From Platanthera guangdongensis (Eukaryota; Streptophyta; Magnoliopsida; Asparagales; Orchidaceae), in assembly GCA_039583875.1 (NCBI GenBank), contig CM077153.1:118416568-118480567 (forward strand): a stretch of DNA of 64,000 nucleotides, in the 5' to 3' direction. Position 1 is the stretch's first letter, and each line of letters starts with the position of its first letter. The notes under the pieces are model-generated. The model was not told where the DNA came from, made no database searches, and saw nothing but the letters and a program-made list of their open reading frames with translations. Positions 28,120 through 39,173 of this stretch are shown one piece after another. The position numbers and the translations under genes were made by a program.

Positions 28120-30228
28120 GGCTTGCTTTAACCCATATAATGCTTTCCTAAGTCTATAGACATGATTAGGTTGAGTTGAATCAACAAAAACTGATGGCTG
28201 TTCCACATAGACTTCCTCTTTTAGATTACCATTTAGAAAGGCTGACTTTATATCCATTTGGTAAACTTTAAATCCTTGAAAGGTTGCATAGGCCAGGAAC
28301 ATCCTTATGGTTTCCAGTCTGGCTACTGGAGCAAAGGTTTGATCAAAGTCAATACCTTCTTCCTGCCTATATCCTTTAGCAACCAATCTTGCTTTGTTCT
28401 TAATGATGACTCCATCTTCATCCATCTTGTTCCTAAAGATCCACTTGGTTCCAATTATGTTGTGGTCTTTTGGTTTAGGAACAAGCTCCCAGACCTTGCA
28501 CCTTTTGAACTGATTCAGCTCTTCTTGAATTGCCTCAATCCAATGAGGGTCTAGGATGGCTTCTTCAAACTTCTTTGGCTCAACTTGGGATAGAAAACTG
28601 GAGTAGAGTGCTGCATTCAGGTTTCTTCTCCTTGTTTATACCCCTTGACTTGGATCACCAATGATTTGTTCTGCTGGATGATCTCTTAGATGCCTATTGG
28701 CTGGAGGCATCCTGGCTTCAGGTTGAACTTCTTCAACTTCTTCATCTTGATGTACTCCTTGTACTTCATCTGTATTAGGTACATGCAGTACTCCCCCTGG
28801 ACAGCAGCCACTATCTTCTACTTGCTGTCTTGCAGTAGGTTCTTCTTCTATAGTGAGCTTGCCCATCTTCTTTGTTATACCTGTGGGGCTGCAAATACTA
28901 CTAGACAACTCATTGTTAATAAGTCTAGTTTCATCAAATACTACATGTACAGACTCTTCTACAACTTGTGTAGACAAGTTGTAGACTCTATAAGCCTTAC
29001 TATTATTGTTGTACCCAACAAAGATCCCCTCTTGGGACTTGGCAGCAAACTTAGTGAAGTAAGTCTTTCCATTGTTAAGTATAAAGCACTTACAACCAAA
29101 GATCCTGAAGTAGGATAGGTTTGGTTTCCTGCCTTTCACAACCTCATAGGGGGTCTTGTTGTGGCTTTTAGTAATGGTAGCCCTATTAATAACATGGCAT
29201 GCAGTATTGAATGCTTCAGCCTAGAAATATTCTGGTAGTGATGTATCACTTAATAGGGTCCTACTAGCCTCAATCAAGGTTCTATTCTTCCTCTCAGCAA
29301 TGCCATTTTGCTGAGGTGTTCTTGGTGAAGAAAACTCTTGAAATATCCCAAATTCTTCACATAGTTTTGTCATACTATCAGACTGAAATTCAGTACCATG
29401 GTCACTTCTTATTTTGACCACTGTACTAGCTAGTTCATTCTGAATTTGTTTGACAAAGCTATAGAAGACACTAGGTGTTTCAGATTTCTGTCTAAGGAAG
29501 AACACCCAGGAAAACCTTGAGTAGTCATCTACAACTACAAAGGTATAGACCTTCCTACCTAGGCTGTGAACTGGCATTGGACCAAAGAGATCCATATGCA
29601 AGAGGTATAAACACCTCACAGCATCTTTGTTTTCAATGCTTCTAAAGGTGGATCTAGTCTGCTTGCCCTTTTGACAAGCTAAGCAAATACCATCTTTAAT
29701 ACACTTAACTTGAGGATCATTCCTCACTAACTCTTTGCTAAAGAGTTTGCCAATTGTCTTGTAGTTTAGATGGGCTAGCCTCTTGTGCCATTTGACACAA
29801 TGAGAGACTGTCTCATCAGCTACAAGACACACTGGAGAACAATTGTTCTCAACCATAATGTCTAGGCAGTAGACATTCCTTTTTCTATAACCAGTCAAAA
29901 TGATCTCTTGATCATTTGACCTCCTGATATGACAACCATCTTTCACAAATGAGATGTCATATCCTACATCACTCAATTGACTTATACTAATAAGGTTATG
30001 TTTCAAACCTTTAACATAGGCCACTTGAGTAATTGTAATATAGGAGTTAGAAATGTTACCAAAACCCTTGATGATCCCTTTTTCAGAACCACCAAAAGTG
30101 ACTTTTGGACCATCCTTGATGGGTGTATAGTCCTTTAGTAAACACCTTGTTCCAGTCATATGTCTGGAACATCCACTGTCCAAGTACCATATTGGGGCAT
30201 GGCCACTTGGACTCACATGCAAAACAGA
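28120..30228 (-). pseudogene. Copia A pol, proximal part: protease, integrase, RT N-terminus
   Basis: Follows gag in the same frame after TAA (30229-30231). On the minus strand: protease with WYLDSGCSRHMTG (~30190-30150); the GAG-pre-integrase zinc region with H...H (~29795-29765) and CLACQ (~29690); integrase core with DLFGP, RSDHGTEF and NGIAERKNRT (D, D, E); then the RT start with [15 protein letters not shown] and [10 protein letters not shown] up to LKQAP, where T is inserted. TAG at 29221-29223 replaces a Trp (EYFWAEA in relatives) and TGA at 28636-28638 an Arg (GVRTRR). The rest of the frame is intact. Confidence 0.88.
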
Positions 30229-32265
30229 TTAGTGAACCTTAGAACCCAAAGAATTCTTGGGTCCTTGGTACTGGTTAGTTTGCTTCCTAACAAAGCTACC
30301 TGCAGGTTTTCCAACAGGCAGTTTTCTACTCACTTTGGCACTAGCATTGTGCCAACAGTCCATTGCAAAGTGGCCTACCTTGCCACAGCACCAACACTCA
30401 AACTTATTGTACCTTTGCTTAGGTACAGTCTTAGATGTTTTATTTACAGCTGGCTTGTTGAGAGTTGGGGCTTTGCCCTTGGACTTGGACTTGACAGTCC
30501 TAGCTGGCTTAGTAAATCCCAGTCCAGCTCTACCTTTGTGATGAACAAATTCATCAATTAATGGTAAAAGTGACTTAGGTTTAGAAAACCTAGCAACTAA
30601 GTCTTTCTCCTTCTGAAGATTAATCTCCAGACTCTTGATTTGATCATTCTTAAATGTTATAGTCCCCATCTGAATCACAGTTATGTGTTTCAGTCTGGCT
30701 ATCTCATTTAGCTTTTGATCAAACATCTTCTCATAATCAGTTGCAGCCATTTTCAGACTTGCAATCTCCTTAGCGTGACTCTTGGCCAAGGATTTGCATT
30801 TCTTAAATGCTTGCAACAGAACTTTATATTCATCTATCAATTGACGAATATCCTCTTCAGACTCAGATGCACTCTCATCACTTGATGATGATGAATCTGA
30901 TTCTGTACTAGCAAAAGAAATTGAACTGAAAGAACAATGTTGTACCTTACTAGGTCCTGGCTGCTCCATGATTTTGTCACTTTTTGTCAATGCCATTAGC
31001 CCTTGGCACTGACTGTCCTCTTGTTCATATATAGAGTTCATGATCTGAATGAACTCTTCTTTTTCTTCCTCAGCAAACAGTCCTATATATGCCTCAGCAT
31101 CTGACTCAGTTTCTGATGAAGAAATATCTGACAGGCTCTTATCCTTTTTGGCAACAAAAGACTTTTCCTTCTTGCCCTTGTATTGAGTCTTTTTCTTGTC
31201 ATTAGACTCCTTCCTTTTCTCTGGACAGTCTGCAACAACATGTCCTTGTCTATTACAGCAATAACATACTATTTTTGAAAGAGTTGCTTTGCTAGACTTA
31301 GTCTTTTTCCTGTCTTTCTTTGAAGACTTTTTATTCTGATAATAGTCTTCTTTACCCGGTGAAGTAGATGGCCTTGTACTCAACTGTTTCTTCTTTAAGA
31401 ACTTCTGAAAATGTCTTGTGAAGGCAGCAAAGTCCTCATCACTTTCACTGCTTTCAGACTTTCTACTTGCTGACTCATCTGACTCAGTTTCAGCTACTTT
31501 TGGTGGTGGAGTTGGTGACTTACTTCTGTACTTTCTGGGGGCTTCTGTTTTGAAGGCCACTGTCCTTTCTTTATGTTCATTTCTTGTAGATTTCTCCTCT
31601 TCTTTCCTCACCATTAACTGCATTTCATAGGACAGCAGTTTGCCAAACAGTGTTGGTGGAGGAATTTCTGCTAACTTTGCCATTTCCATAATGGCACAGA
31701 TCTTGGTGTCCCAATCTTTTGTTAGGGACCTTAGAAACTTATCATTGAGCTCATAATTACTGAACTCTCTGCCATAGGACATTAGCTCATTCACAATCCT
31801 ATAGAACTTCTTATAGCATTCAGTTATGCTATCTGATCTACTTTGCCTAAAGCTTTCATATTCTTGGTTTAGCAAAGATTTTCTATCTTGCCTCACTTCT
31901 TCAGAACCCTCCATGTACACAATAATAGTATCCCACATTTCCTTGGATGTCTTGCAGTGTATCAGATTCTGAAAGGTAGCATCATCTATAGCACCCACAA
32001 TGATATTCCGAGCCCTTTTGTCCATTGTGGCAAGAACAATCTCATCCTTTGTCATTTCAGAGAAATCCTTTGGTGTTCTCTGATTTGCATCTAAGACTGA
32101 AACCTTCATGGGCACATAAGGCCCTTCTTTCACTATGATATATATCCTAGGGTCTGAGGCTTCCATAAACAGTCTCACCCTTTCCTTCCAGATACCAAAG
32201 ATCTCTTTTCTACATATGGGTAGCTTCATGGATCCCAATTCCTTATGATTCTCAGTGGAACCCAT
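30229..32265 (-). CDS. Gag of copia element A (678 aa)
   Basis: Intact reading frame from the ATG at 32265 (MGSTENHKELGS), about 90 bp after the primer site. The N-terminal ~250 residues are a UBN2-type copia gag (W...MEASD, KEMWDTI, DSITECYKKFYRIV). Two CCHC zinc knuckles: CYCCNRQGHVVADC near residue 331 and CWCCGKVGHFAMDC near 625. Between them lies an acidic Ser-rich part and a coiled coil (~480-570). The protein would form the particle and bind element RNA in the cytoplasm. The frame ends in TAA directly followed, in the same frame, by protease; this could be a lost fusion or a recoding site. Length is usual for a Sirevirus gag. Confidence 0.9.
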   Translation of the reverse strand: MGSTENHKELGSMKLPICRKEIFGIWKERVRLFMEASDPRIYIIVKEGPYVPMKVSVLDANQRTPKDFSEMTKDEIVLATMDKRARNIIVGAIDDATFQNLIHCKTSKEMWDTIIVYMEGSEEVRQDRKSLLNQEYESFRQSRSDSITECYKKFYRIVNELMSYGREFSNYELNDKFLRSLTKDWDTKICAIMEMAKLAEIPPPTLFGKLLSYEMQLMVRKEEEKSTRNEHKERTVAFKTEAPRKYRSKSPTPPPKVAETESDESASRKSESSESDEDFAAFTRHFQKFLKKKQLSTRPSTSPGKEDYYQNKKSSKKDRKKTKSSKATLSKIVCYCCNRQGHVVADCPEKRKESNDKKKTQYKGKKEKSFVAKKDKSLSDISSSETESDAEAYIGLFAEEEKEEFIQIMNSIYEQEDSQCQGLMALTKSDKIMEQPGPSKVQHCSFSSISFASTESDSSSSSDESASESEEDIRQLIDEYKVLLQAFKKCKSLAKSHAKEIASLKMAATDYEKMFDQKLNEIARLKHITVIQMGTITFKNDQIKSLEINLQKEKDLVARFSKPKSLLPLIDEFVHHKGRAGLGFTKPARTVKSKSKGKAPTLNKPAVNKTSKTVPKQRYNKFECWCCGKVGHFAMDCWHNASAKVSRKLPVGKPAGSFVRKQTNQYQGPKNSLGSKVH

Positions 32266-32356
32266 GGTTCTTGAGTTTCTTGATTCTGTAATTTGACTTA
32301 GACTGAATCTGCCAACAGGATCTACTCAGACAGTTATGCCCCTTTTTGAGTAACCT

Positions 32357-32369
32357 GGCTCTGATAGCA
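32357..32369 (-). other. Primer binding site of element A
   Basis: TGCTATCAGAGCC on the minus strand, two bases inside the 5' LTR. It matches the initiator-Met site TGGTATCAGAGCC except at one base. Confidence 0.75.
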
Positions 32370-32371
32370 CT

Positions 32372-34458
32372 TGAAAGATATTGTACCTAAACACCTAGAG
32401 GGGGGGGTGAATAGGTGACTTAAATCTTTTTAACTTTTTAGGCAGAATTCAGATTATAACACAGACTTATATCTACTTTATCACAGCACACAATCAGCAA
32501 TCACAGAATTCCACAAGCACACAGTAGACACACAGGTTTATAGTGGTTCCCCAATGTTTGGGTACATCCACTTTCCCCCTTCGCCTATTTAGTAGTGTGC
32601 TAGATTCGGCCAAACTCCTCCACTATCTCAGATCCTCAGATCTTACACTCAGAACCCCAAAACAAGGTTCCTACAGCTCAGGCCCAAGGCCCTACAACTC
32701 AGCTTCTTCACAAAGCCTACACTCAGCCACCAAGGCCTACACTCAGCCACTAAGGCCTACACTCAGCCACAACAGGCCTACACTCAGAGATACAACTCTC
32801 CTACACTCAGGCACACAGGCCCTACACTCAGCCTTTATAATTACAGGCTTACAAAACTCAGATCCCTAAGGATCCTACAAGAAAATATGAATACAAAATG
32901 TAATCTCAATAACTCAGTGAAAAGAGAAAAGAGTTGTGAGTTTCTTGATGAGTTCTTGGAAGAAACTGTTGAGATCAAACTGACTTGGCTTTCTTCAAAG
33001 CTTCTTGAATGTAGAACACAATAAGATTGATCTCTTCTACAGTTGATCCTTGGTCTCTGCTGCTTAAGATTCAGAACAAATTCTGAACCCTTCTTCTCAG
33101 CCTGGTTCCAACGGCTGACTCCTTGGATGGAGCTCTCTCTCTCCAACTTCTTAGATCTTCACTAGATTCTTCAAGGAATAGCTAGATCTTCTTTGTATAA
33201 CTTAATGTGTTGATCATCAGTTTCTGTAGACAGTGTAAGCCTATTTATAGGCCTTCTTCATGGTAAACGGCTGGTCCGGTTCATAACTGATTTCTGACAA
33301 CTCTGACAGGTGCAGTAGACCGGCTGGAATGGCAGCTGTCAAGTCATCCAGTCAGTTCTTGAAAATTCTGTAACTGTCTGAAAGTGTCGAGACTGTATGT
33401 CTTTAAGTGTCGACACTTATAGACCAAGTGTCGACACAAGTTGTCTAAGTGTCGACACTAGCCTACAAGGTGTCGACACAACTCCTTATGTTGTAGATTT
33501 TATATCTCGACACAGCTTCTTCTTCATGTGTCGACACTGATAATGTGTGTCGACACAAGTACTTGTACTTCAGTATATTGCTGAATTCTTGTAAGTGTCG
33601 ACAAATCTCCTTTGTGTCGACACATCTTCATGTGTTGAACTTGTCAGTGTCGACACTGCTTCTTGGTGTCGACACATGTCTTCAGTGTTGATACTTGCTG
33701 AGTGTCGACACAGCTCCTTGTGTCGACACATACTTCTTCTATTGAGACTCTGGCTGAGTGTCGACACATCTCCTTAGTGTCGACACTTGTACTTAGAATA
33801 TTCTTGAACTTTGCTAAGTGTCGACACAGCTCCTTGTGTCGACACTTTCTTCAAGTGTTGAGTCTTCAGCTGAGTGTCGACACATTCTTTCTTGTGTCGA
33901 CACTTTCTTCAAGTGTTGAGTCTTCAGCTGAGTGTCGACACATTCTTTCTTGTGTCGACACTTTCTTCAAGTGTTGACTCTTCTGCTATGTGTCGACACA
34001 TTGTTCTGGGTGTCGACACTTATACTTAGACTCTGCTGACTTTTGCTGAGTGTCGACACAGCCTCCAAGTGTCGACACTTTCTGATGTAGACACAGTTTC
34101 TCTGAGTGTCGACACAACTGCTAAGTGTCGACACTGCTTCACTGCACTTTTCTTCACTGAGTGTCGACACAGCTCCTTGTGTCGACACTTTCTTTCTGGT
34201 GTCGACTCTGCATCCCTGGTGTCGACACAATGACTCCAAGTGTCGACACTGCTTTCCTGGGTGTCGAAACAAGTCTTCTTAAGTGTCGACACTTTCCCTC
34301 TGGGTGTCGACACATGGACTTAGAAACTTTTTCATCTTTCCTGCAAATACTTAACCTGCACAAGTAAACTCAAAACACATCAAATACATTTTGATGTATA
34401 TCATTGATTTGGGTGAGGCTTCTTCAAATCAGGTACATTTAAACCAATGTACACAACA
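32372..34458 (-). repeat. 5' LTR of element A
   Basis: 2087 bp, TGAAAGATATTG...ACACAACA. It holds the same minisatellite (~32715-32830), TATA block (~32535-32560) and palindrome array (33380-34315) as the 3' LTR. Confidence 0.93.
33380..34315. repeat. GTGTCGACAC array in the A 5' LTR
   Basis: The same paired array as at 10068-10998 and nearly identical to it. Some units are intact here that are altered in the other copy (for example near 33428 and 34237) and vice versa (near 33597). Confidence 0.92.
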
Positions 34459-34463
34459 GGTTC

Positions 34464-35800
34464 CCCAAATCTGGGTACATCCACTCTTTTACCACCCTGG
34501 TAGGAATCCACTAACAGTGTTTTGATCATGTGACTGCCACAACAAGTTTTTTCTCCGGTGCCCTGTCACCACAAGATGTATTTGTAGGGAGATCTGACAA
34601 CCCTTTAGGCTTTTGATCAGGTGTCCAAAAACCAACAAAAAAACTTTTGAAGGGAGTTAATAAAACATTTATACAGGAGGATAAGAAGGTGATGTTGTCT
34701 TCTCTTTCTCTAAACAACAGAGAAGACTTCAGTGGATTGGTGGTGTCAAAGCTCTCCCTGAGATGTTGAAATGTTGAGGAAGACTAGAGCTTTGCTCAGG
34801 GTGTAGGTCTTCAGCCTTTACTTATTGAAGTCCCGGAACTTGTAGACTAATCTAGAAGTGTTGTCTTCGAGGATTCCTGGAGTAGAAGTTGAAGATGACA
34901 CTTGATATATGTTTTATATTCTTCTTCAATCTTCTGTAAGATCAAGGGGAAAATAGCTTGTTTTCCTACACAAAGAAGGAGCAAAGTTCTTCTGTATATT
35001 ATTCTGTGTAGATGTATCTCTTCTGCTAATTATACTGAGCCGTCAAAAAAAATCTCTCTTTTATATCCTGCTGTCTAATTCTGCTTTTGAATTTTGAATT
35101 ATAAGCATTAATTGCTGATTAGATTCTATAAATTGAAATGGCTGGAATATAGACTTTAATGAGTTTCCCCAACTGTCCCAGTAAAAAAAGCAAGTAATTA
35201 ATTCTGATGAAATCCATAATTAATGCTGTCATGAATATCTATATTCTTGAGAATATGAGCATTAATTACTCAGAGAATTACTGCTAAAGAATAGAATGAA
35301 TTAGGGACAGAAATATGACAAACTTATCATTCTGACTCTGAATAGAGTTCGTCGACCTCTGGGCATATTTCATCGACCGGAGTTCCAAGTTCGTCAAGCT
35401 AAGAGATCCTATTCATCCACCTGAGCTCAGCGAACCTCCATTTGGAAATATCTTATTAATTCTGAGCTCCAAGTTTGTCGATTAGAGAATCTGTCTTGGG
35501 GAAGAAATCGTCGACCTGAGCTCAAATATTGTCGAGCTCAACTCAGAGAAAGAACTCTGAGTTCGTCGATCTGCGATCGACGATTGTCGAGCTGAGTTCG
35601 AAGAACTTCGAACTAATAATCTGAACTCTGAATTCTTCTAAGTCTCGAGTCTCCTAAATTCCACTACAGGCTGGTCCATGAAGATTGATTCTAATGACTT
35701 GCCTAAACTCTAGGACTGACAAACTTGACCCTGGCTATACAAGGTGGGTCAAACATCCTAATAGTGAACCTTAGCCCAAATCCAAACTAGGGATCGAACA
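34464..35800 (-). repeat. 3' LTR of B, remainder
   Basis: Continues the LTR from 9049. It starts CCCAAATCTGGGTACATCC as at 44637 in the 5' LTR and ends ATCGAACA. TCGTCGA-type motifs lie at about 35345-35610. Short ORFs are not genes. Confidence 0.9.
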
Positions 35801-35936
35801 ATCTCCACCTATTTGGGTGAGGTCACTAAGCAAAACAACAGATATCTGGCAGAGAATAAAAATCTAGCAGATATATACAACAAGTGCTTTATGATGAATT
35901 TACATAAATAGTTCAGAAAATATACTAATCAAAAAT
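35801..35936 (-). other. Polypurine tract and 3' UTR of element B
   Basis: AATAGGTGGAGAT on the minus strand (35801-35813) abuts the 3' LTR, one base off the AATAGGGGGAGAT of element G. Confidence 0.7.
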
Positions 35937-38680
35937 TTATTTAGGCTTCTTGGATTTGTCTTTCTCAGCTTTCTCATAAGGTTGTCTGAATATGATTTCC
36001 CTGTTAGGATTAGCAGCTTCTCTCTTGGACATTTTCATATCAGATGCTCCAATGATGTTGCAAGAGGTTGCTCTTGGCACAACAGCTTCTGGGTGAAGAC
36101 TCATGTAAGAATCAATATTGAAAAACTGATTTGCTTTATTATACCTTTTTAACTCTTCATTCCTGTAGGAAGACATGGTAGAGTATTGAGAGGGATCCTT
36201 GCCTTCTACTTTAGCTTTATTGATCAGAGATTGTCCAATTAGTTCTTGATATCTGGCCATTTTGGCAATGTTCTCCTGTTCAGGATCAACAAAGGGAATT
36301 AGTGGAGATTCAGGCCTTTCAAAACTATTCGCTTTTTCAGGTTGAACTTTAGCTTTTGGAGGACTTTCTGGTTTTGGAGGAAGATGAGAACTGCTTCTTG
36401 AAGATTTATGATGTTAATGATGACTGCTTTCTTGAAAATAAGATCTTGAAGATCTGTCTTGCCTTTGGTATGTTTGGGTGTATGAGGTAGATCTCTGTGA
36501 TACATTTCCTGAAGCACCTGGTGCTGGAGGAGGAGGAGTAGTACCTCTCCAGTTCCTTTTAGAAGGAGGAGGAGTATAGTACTTTCTACTCTTCTTCCTT
36601 GCTTTTTGCACATTCTTTGACAACCACATCCAGTTAGGCATCCATTTATATGGAGTTATTTTGTTCAAAATGTAATAGGGAGTGTCTGATGTTGGATTAT
36701 GCTTAGGAACAGCCTTAGCAAGAGCTTTCCTCTTCTTAGATTTTGCATTTTTAGAATTTGATTCATCAGAATTATCATCATCATCATTGTCATCAGAAGA
36801 TCCAGAAGGATTATTATACAAATCATCAATCTCTTTCAGAATTTCCTTAGAGATCTGCTTTTCATGCTGAGGTTGATCTGGAATTTCTGGCTCTACAACA
36901 CTTTCAGTAAAAGTTTGATTTTCTTCTTCTATATCTCTAAGCATGATATCATCCATATTTGGTATAGGACTTTCATCCATCTTATAAGTTGGTGGAGAGA
37001 AAGCTTTGGGCTCGAAAATAAATACTTGCTCAACAATGGATACAACTGGCTCTGTAGTAACTTTTTTGACAACTAGTACTACAAAGCTTGCATTTAGTTA
37101 CTTTACAACCTCAGGGCTTATTGGAGAAGTATAGCAGACAATAGCCTTTGACTGCTCTTGAATAACTTCTGCTAAATAATTAAGATATGCAGAATCAAAA
37201 TAATGTAATAAACAAATTAAATCTACTGTGGGATTGATAATACAATCATCAGCAGTCATGATCTCTGGTAGATCTTCTATTTCATTTATACAAACCATTT
37301 CAATCTCAACTGCTGCAGGAACTGCTGATACTGAGACTGGTGCTACTGCTGCACCTGAAACTACTGTTGCAGCTTCATTGAACATCTCCCCCTGCCTGGA
37401 TTCAGAGTGTACTAAAACCAGGCCTACAAGAAGAAGGGACAGAGAGGGAAGCAGCAAAAAGAGCAAAGAGGGAGGAGATAGGATCATAAGAGGTGCAATT
37501 TCCTCTGCTATGAGATTTCTGATGATTGGAGTGATGAGCTCCAGGATATTGGAAATGGATGGAGAATCCAATTACATGAACTTAGGAGGTGTCTGAGTAG
37601 ATACAAATGGATGGATGATGGAGGATGAAATTAAAGGTGGAGTATCAGTCATTATTTCATCTGGAGATGATGGAATATGGTGAGGAGATGATGCTAATAA
37701 GTCAAATTATGGAATTGACATAAGGTTGTGAAGTGTTATGTCATCAAGGTGAGGTGTTAATGGAGATGAAAGTGGTGTGATGTGTTCTGGAGATGCAGTG
37801 GGTGCTGGTTGATGCATTAGTGAGGCAGGTGGTTGTTGAGGTGAAGGAGTTGTTGTTGAAAGTAGTGTTGAGGATGGAGGAGGTGGAATGGAAACTTCTT
37901 CTACAGGTTGGTATGTGGCTGGTACAGCATATGTGCTCTCAGAATATATAGAAGAGGATGAAGCCCTGGATGGCTTAGAGATTGTCCTCTCCCAACTATC
38001 GAAGAGTGCAGATGTTAGCCTCTTTGAGGCATTGATGAACATTGTCGAGGAGAACGGTAGTTCATGTGCCTTCTCCTGAAGGAAGATTCCCAGATTCCTC
38101 GCAAAACAAACTTCTTTCTTTGTATTTTTCTTTTTAATCAACTTAAATAAAACATTTCCCCAGTTCACCTGTTTCTTGTTTACCAAAGCACACATAACCA
38201 GAAATTGATGTCGGGTTATGTAGTCATGGGCAGCATGTTTTCCCAAAAAGACCTTTCCCACTACATCAGCTAAGAACTTGTACTCTATAGATAAGTTCTT
38301 CTTTAACAACTTATCAGGGTTTCCTTCAGAATGACCCATTTTGATCAACATATTATTATATTTAGTACTATCTATTTCAATATCATCTTCTCAATTTATT
38401 TAACCAAAAGTTTCAGATAACACAGCACGGTTAAGAGAAACCGTAGGTCCTGAAATTGTACCAATAATGTTCTCTGCATCTCGTGAGGTTGAAGTGAAAA
38501 CTCATTCCTTTATCTCTGCCGCTGGCAGTTTGATCCTGGAAGTCATGAATTTCTTCAGATGTTGACATTCACATAACTGCAGAATGTATATAAAGATTTG
38601 ATCGGAATATCAAAAGGAGTTAGACTCGATGTCAAAGCCAGTGTCAAACTACATGCATATGAGAGAAAGTGCTGGAATCG
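35937..38680 (-). pseudogene. ORF3 of element B (three in-frame stops)
   Basis: From 38351 to 35937 one frame of about 805 codons is kept, broken only by stops at 37707-37709, 37098-37100 and 36414-36416. Upstream, 38680-38352, the homologous N-terminal part is also decayed. The N-terminal part reads EYKFLADVVGKVFLGK and QVNWGNVLF, matching the A ORF3 (GKFLSEIVGKVIL). Next comes a long Ser/Pro/Thr-rich stretch, acidic runs with DDNDDDDNSDE, a basic KSKKRKALAK cluster and PPPSKRNWRG. The last 100 residues (QELIGQSLINKAKVEGKDP) are not alike between A and B. Function unknown. There is no membrane segment. Confidence 0.7.
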
Positions 38681-38780
38681 TCATTGTTGTCCTACAAAAT
38701 GAAAAAGAGATCAAGTGCAAGAGAACAAAAAGCACGGTATGGAGCTCAAAGAAAACCTAGTTATAAGGTTTTCAGAATGT

Positions 38781-39060
38781 GAAGAGCCAGACTCCGTCCT
38801 GCGAAAAAAAACAAATCTTCGATCTCAGGTCGACGAATGCTGAAAGTTCATCGATCTCAGCTTGAAGAGGAGGGAAAATAGTTCGTCGATCTTAAGTTGA
38901 TCAAATAATTTTGGAAGCAAGTTCGTCGATCTCAGGTCGACGATAATGACTTCTCACTAAGATATCGTTGATCTCTAGTCGACGAAAAATCTCAAGAAGA
39001 TTTCGCAGCTCGTCGATCTACGTTTGACGAACTTTTATAAATTCTTCGACCACATACAGA
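38781..39060. repeat. pol-ORF3 spacer of B with TCGTCGA/TCGACGA motifs
   Basis: At least nine pairs of GTTCGTCGATCT and GGTCGACGA-like words in about 280 bp, in the same place as the GTGTCGACAC array of element A (14283-14762). Confidence 0.75.
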
Positions 39061-39173
39061 AATTAAATTAAAGCCTCTCCATTTATCATACCTAGCTGAT
39101 TCATAAAGAATAGATGGTTCCTCTCATCCAAGGGTTTGGTGAAGATGTCTAATCTTTGCAAATCAGTGTAGAT

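Larger units (their letters stand above)
9050..34458 (-). mobile_element. Copia element A (Sirevirus-like), interrupted by T
   Basis: Minus-strand element inserted in the 3' LTR of B, with GATTC (9045-9049) and GGTTC (34459-34463) as duplication, one base apart. LTRs of 2091 and 2087 bp. Order on the minus strand: 5' LTR (34458-32372), primer site, gag (32265-30229), pol (30228-14776, split by T), spacer full of palindromes, ORF3 (14269-11594), purine tract, 3' LTR (11140-9050). Without T it is about 13.1 kb, long for a copia element and typical of Sireviruses with a third ORF. Gag and ORF3 are largely intact; pol is not. Confidence 0.9.
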
